In this document: positions 61,957 to 64,000 of the stretch, one piece after another
Layout: each line of letters starts with the position of its first letter
How positions within the stretch are numbered: position 1 is the stretch's first letter
Assembly (NCBI RefSeq): GCF_029227915.1
Contig: NC_079877.1
Location: 2,976,001 to 3,040,000, forward strand
Source of the DNA: Hydractinia symbiolongicarpus
Lineage: Eukaryota; Cnidaria; Hydrozoa; Anthoathecata; Hydractiniidae
DNA: 64,000 nt
Direction: 5' to 3'
Position numbers and translations under genes: made by a program
Notes under the pieces: model-generated
The model's input: only the letters and a program-made list of their open reading frames with translations
What the model was told of the DNA's origin: nothing
Databases searched by the model: none

Positions 61957-63202
61957 AAGTGAGCCAACTGGACCCCAAGAAATAACATTATTCCTAATTT
62001 GACATGATTGCCGGAACTCGGTGATTACACTTGGTGCTGTGGTAGCGCTTCATTTAAAAATTCAAATAAAAAAGTCATTTTTTACCGCGGGACCAATCCT
62101 AGCCTTTATCGCGCGTTGAAGAAATAGAGACAGTTTCAAAAACCACATTTCAATGAATTTCTAACGGTATCAGTCCGTTTAAGTTACAACGGTTGCGTCA
62201 CATATTCGTCCCCAAATGTATTTAGGGATGTTTTCTGATATTACTAGGTTGTATCTTTTTTAACAGTAAAACGATTGACTGTGGCACTTAAATTAACTGA
62301 TTTTGGACTTTGACTTTATAAATGTGATAAATAAGCCAATTGGTCTTCAAGGAATAACATTCTTCTTAATTTGACGTGATTGCCGGAACTCAGCGATTGC
62401 ACTAGGCGCTGTGGTAGCGCTTCATTAAAAAATTTAGATAAATAAGTCATTCTTTACTCTGAGACGAATCCTAGCCGTTATCGCCCGCTGAAGAAATAGC
62501 GACAGTTTCAAAAACTACAAGTCATTAACTTTCTAACGGTATCACTCTGTTTGAGTCACAACGGTTGCGTCACATATTCGTCCCCAAATGTATTTAGGGA
62601 TGTTTTTCTGATATCACTAGGTTGTATCGCTTTCAACAGTGACACGATTGACTTTGGCACTTAAATGAACTGATTTTGGACTGTGACCTTATAAATGTGA
62701 TAAATGAGCCAATTGAACTCCCACAAATAACATTCCTCTTAATTTGACATGATTGCTGGAATTCAACGATTACAATGGGCGCTGTGGTAGCGCTTCATTA
62801 AAACATTTAGACAAATAAGTCATGTTTACTGTGGGACTAATCCTGGCCGTTAGCACGCACGGAATAAGTAGGAACAGTTTCAAAAACTACATTTCATTGA
62901 CTTTCTAGCGGTATCAATCCGTTTGAGTTACAACGGTTGCGTAACATATTCGTACCAACATGTATTTAGCGAAATTTTTCTGCTATTACTAAGTTGCATC
63001 GCCTTTAACAGTGAAACGATTGACTGTGGCAGTTAAATGAACTGATTTTGGACTGTGACCTTATAAATGGGATAAATGAGCCAAGTGGACTCCCACAAAT
63101 AACCTTCCTCTTAATTTTAAACATGTTTGCTGGAATTCAACGATTACAATGGGCGCTGTGGTAGCACTTCATTAAAAAATTTAGATAAATAAGTCACATT
63201 TA
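61957..63202 (+). repeat. Mixed monomers shared with 53.5 and 57.6 kb
   Basis: Phase points 62085, 62457, 62829. The first monomer matches 57606 (offset 4479 bp) and the next two match 53525/53897 (offset 8932 bp). At 62222-62260 there are small indels (GATGTTTTCTGATATT and TATCTTTTTTAACAG). Confidence 0.7.
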
Positions 63203-63946
63203 CTGTGGGACCAATCCTGGCCGTTAACACGCGCTGAATAAGTAGGAACAGATTCAAAAACTACATTTCATTGATTTTCTAGCGGTATCAATTTGTTTGA
63301 GTTACAACGGTTGCGTCACATATTCGTCCCCAAATGTATTTAGGGATGTTTTTCTGATATCACTAGGTTGTATCGCTTTTAACAGTGAAACGATTGACTT
63401 TGGCACTTAAATGAACTGATTTTGGACTGTGACCTTATAAATGTGATAAATGAGCCAATTGGACTCCCACAAATAACATTCCTCTTAATTTGACATGATT
63501 GCTGGAATTCAACGATTACAATGGGCGCTGTGGTAGCACTTCATTAAAAAATTTAGATAAATAAGTCACATTTACTGTGGGACCAATCCTGGCCGTTAAC
63601 ACGCGCTGAATAAGTAGGAACAGATTCAAAAACTACATTTCATTGATTTTCTAGCGGTATCAATTTGTTTGAGTTACAACGGTTGCGTCACATATTCGTC
63701 CCCAAATGTATTTAGGGATGTTTTTCTGATATCACTAGGTTGTATCGCTTTTAACAGTGAAACGATTGACTTTGGCACTTAAATGAACTGATTTTGGACT
63801 GTGACCTTATAAATGTGATAAATGAGCCAATTGGACTCCCACAAATAACATTCCTCTTAATTTGACATGATTGCTGGAATTCAACGATTACAATGGGCGC
63901 TGTGGTAGCGCTTCATTAAAACATTTGGACAAATAAGTCATGTTTA
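63203..63946 (+). repeat. Two near-identical adjacent monomers
   Basis: The monomers 63203-63574 and 63575-63946 are almost the same at an offset of 372 bp through half B and most of half A (GATTCAAAAACTAC, CAATTTGTTTGAG, GACTTTGGCACTTAAATG). They separate only near their right ends, where the second has AAAACATTTGGACAAAT and CATGTTTACTG. The next, partial monomer (63947-64000) has GGCCGATAGCACGCGCGG and runs off the window. Confidence 0.85.
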
Positions 63947-64000
63947 CTGTGGGACTAATCCTGGCCGATAGCACGCGCGGAATAAGTAGGAACAGCTTCA

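Larger units (their letters stand above)
1..64000 (+). repeat. Satellite DNA array, ~372-bp monomer, head to tail
   Basis: The whole window is a tandem array. The motif pair CTGTGGGA ... CCAATCCT recurs every 371-374 bp almost everywhere (364-367 bp in part of the middle) from base 332 to base 63947, always on the + strand. I located 177 such phase points; ten are the truncated junctions annotated separately, leaving about 167 full monomer intervals. I found no inverted monomer, no unique spacer and no inserted mobile element. The array runs off both ends of the window. Monomers differ by substitutions and small indels and fall into subfamilies arranged in higher-order repeats. Large eukaryotic satellites of this kind usually lie in centromeric or pericentromeric heterochromatin; that location is inferred, not shown. 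I do not recognise the family by name. Confidence 0.97.
48232..64000 (+). repeat. Domain IV: GATATC-type subfamily
   Basis: Typical half B variants are CTGATATCACTAGG (a GATATC site) and CTAACGGTATCACTCTG, alternating with CGTATCAACTTG. Phase points: 48232, 48604, 49064, 49437, 49810, 50183, 50555, 50928, 51290, 51663, 52036, 52408, 52780, 53152, 53525, 53897, 54271, 54645, 55007, 55380, 55753, 56125, 56497, 56871, 57233, 57606, 57978, 58350, 58724, 59099, 59473, 59846, 60218, 60593, 60967, 61340, 61712, 62085, 62457, 62829, 63203, 63575, 63947. Three intervals of 362 bp share a 10-bp deletion and one interval of 460 bp contains a partial duplication. The array continues past the right edge. 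Confidence 0.9.

Noticed and set aside
1-64000. CRISPR array or other spacer-repeat system
   Set aside because: The repeat unit is about 372 bp and the whole unit repeats; there are no unique spacers and no cas genes.
1-64000. Ribosomal DNA spacer or histone cluster
   Set aside because: No rRNA or histone coding sequence is present in 64 kb, and the period of 372 bp is far shorter than such units.
1-64000. Telomeric short repeats
   Set aside because: I saw no runs of TTAGG, TTAGGG or similar short units on either strand.

Overview
The window is a single, uninterrupted, head-to-tail array of satellite DNA. I found no protein-coding gene, RNA gene, transposon, CRISPR array or unique sequence in it. 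The monomer is about 372 bp (mostly 371-374 bp; 364-367 bp in some subfamilies). About 167 full-length monomer intervals fit in the 64 kb, all in the same orientation, and both window edges cut through a monomer, so the array continues on both sides. Megabase-type satellite like this is typical of eukaryotic centromeric or pericentromeric heterochromatin. The species cannot be identified from the sequence. CpG dinucleotides are not depleted (about 15 in a composite monomer), which argues against a heavily methylated vertebrate or plant repeat and fits an invertebrate such as an insect, but that is only an inference.

I phase each monomer at the CTGTGGGA-like motif that precedes 'CCAATCCT'. Seen this way it has two halves. 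Half B (about 195 bp) is rich in CpG and carries the GCGCGC, CAACGGTTG and ACATGT/CATATG/GATATC sites. Half A (about 177 bp) is CpG-poor and carries CCAATTGG, GAATTC and AGCGCT. Both halves begin with CTGTGGGA and share a few ordered motifs, so the monomer may descend from an older dimer.

Layout. Domain I (1-15578) has ten extra A halves made by one recurrent A-A junction, and is organised around a 1301-bp higher-order repeat (three and a half monomers). Domain II (15579-31484) is a different subfamily (CATATG-containing, with an 8-bp deletion in half A), with 1105-bp and 732-bp units, a 5.9-kb-offset segmental duplication and a 2596-bp seven-monomer repeat in two copies. A seam (31485-35573) holds mixed, more divergent monomers with no clear higher-order repeat. 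Domain III (35574-48231) has a 1487-bp tetramer and interlocking 1863-, 2235- and 5587-bp-offset duplications. Domain IV (48232-64000) has a 460-bp partial-monomer duplication, a 3717-bp-offset duplication, a 1494-bp tetramer in two copies, and near-identical adjacent monomers at the right end.

The biology visible here is array evolution: unequal exchange, local amplification and conversion-like patches at several scales. Nothing in the sequence proves a centromeric role, and I see no evidence of a novel enzyme or defence system. All open reading frames are short (at most 88 codons) and simply recur with the repeat.
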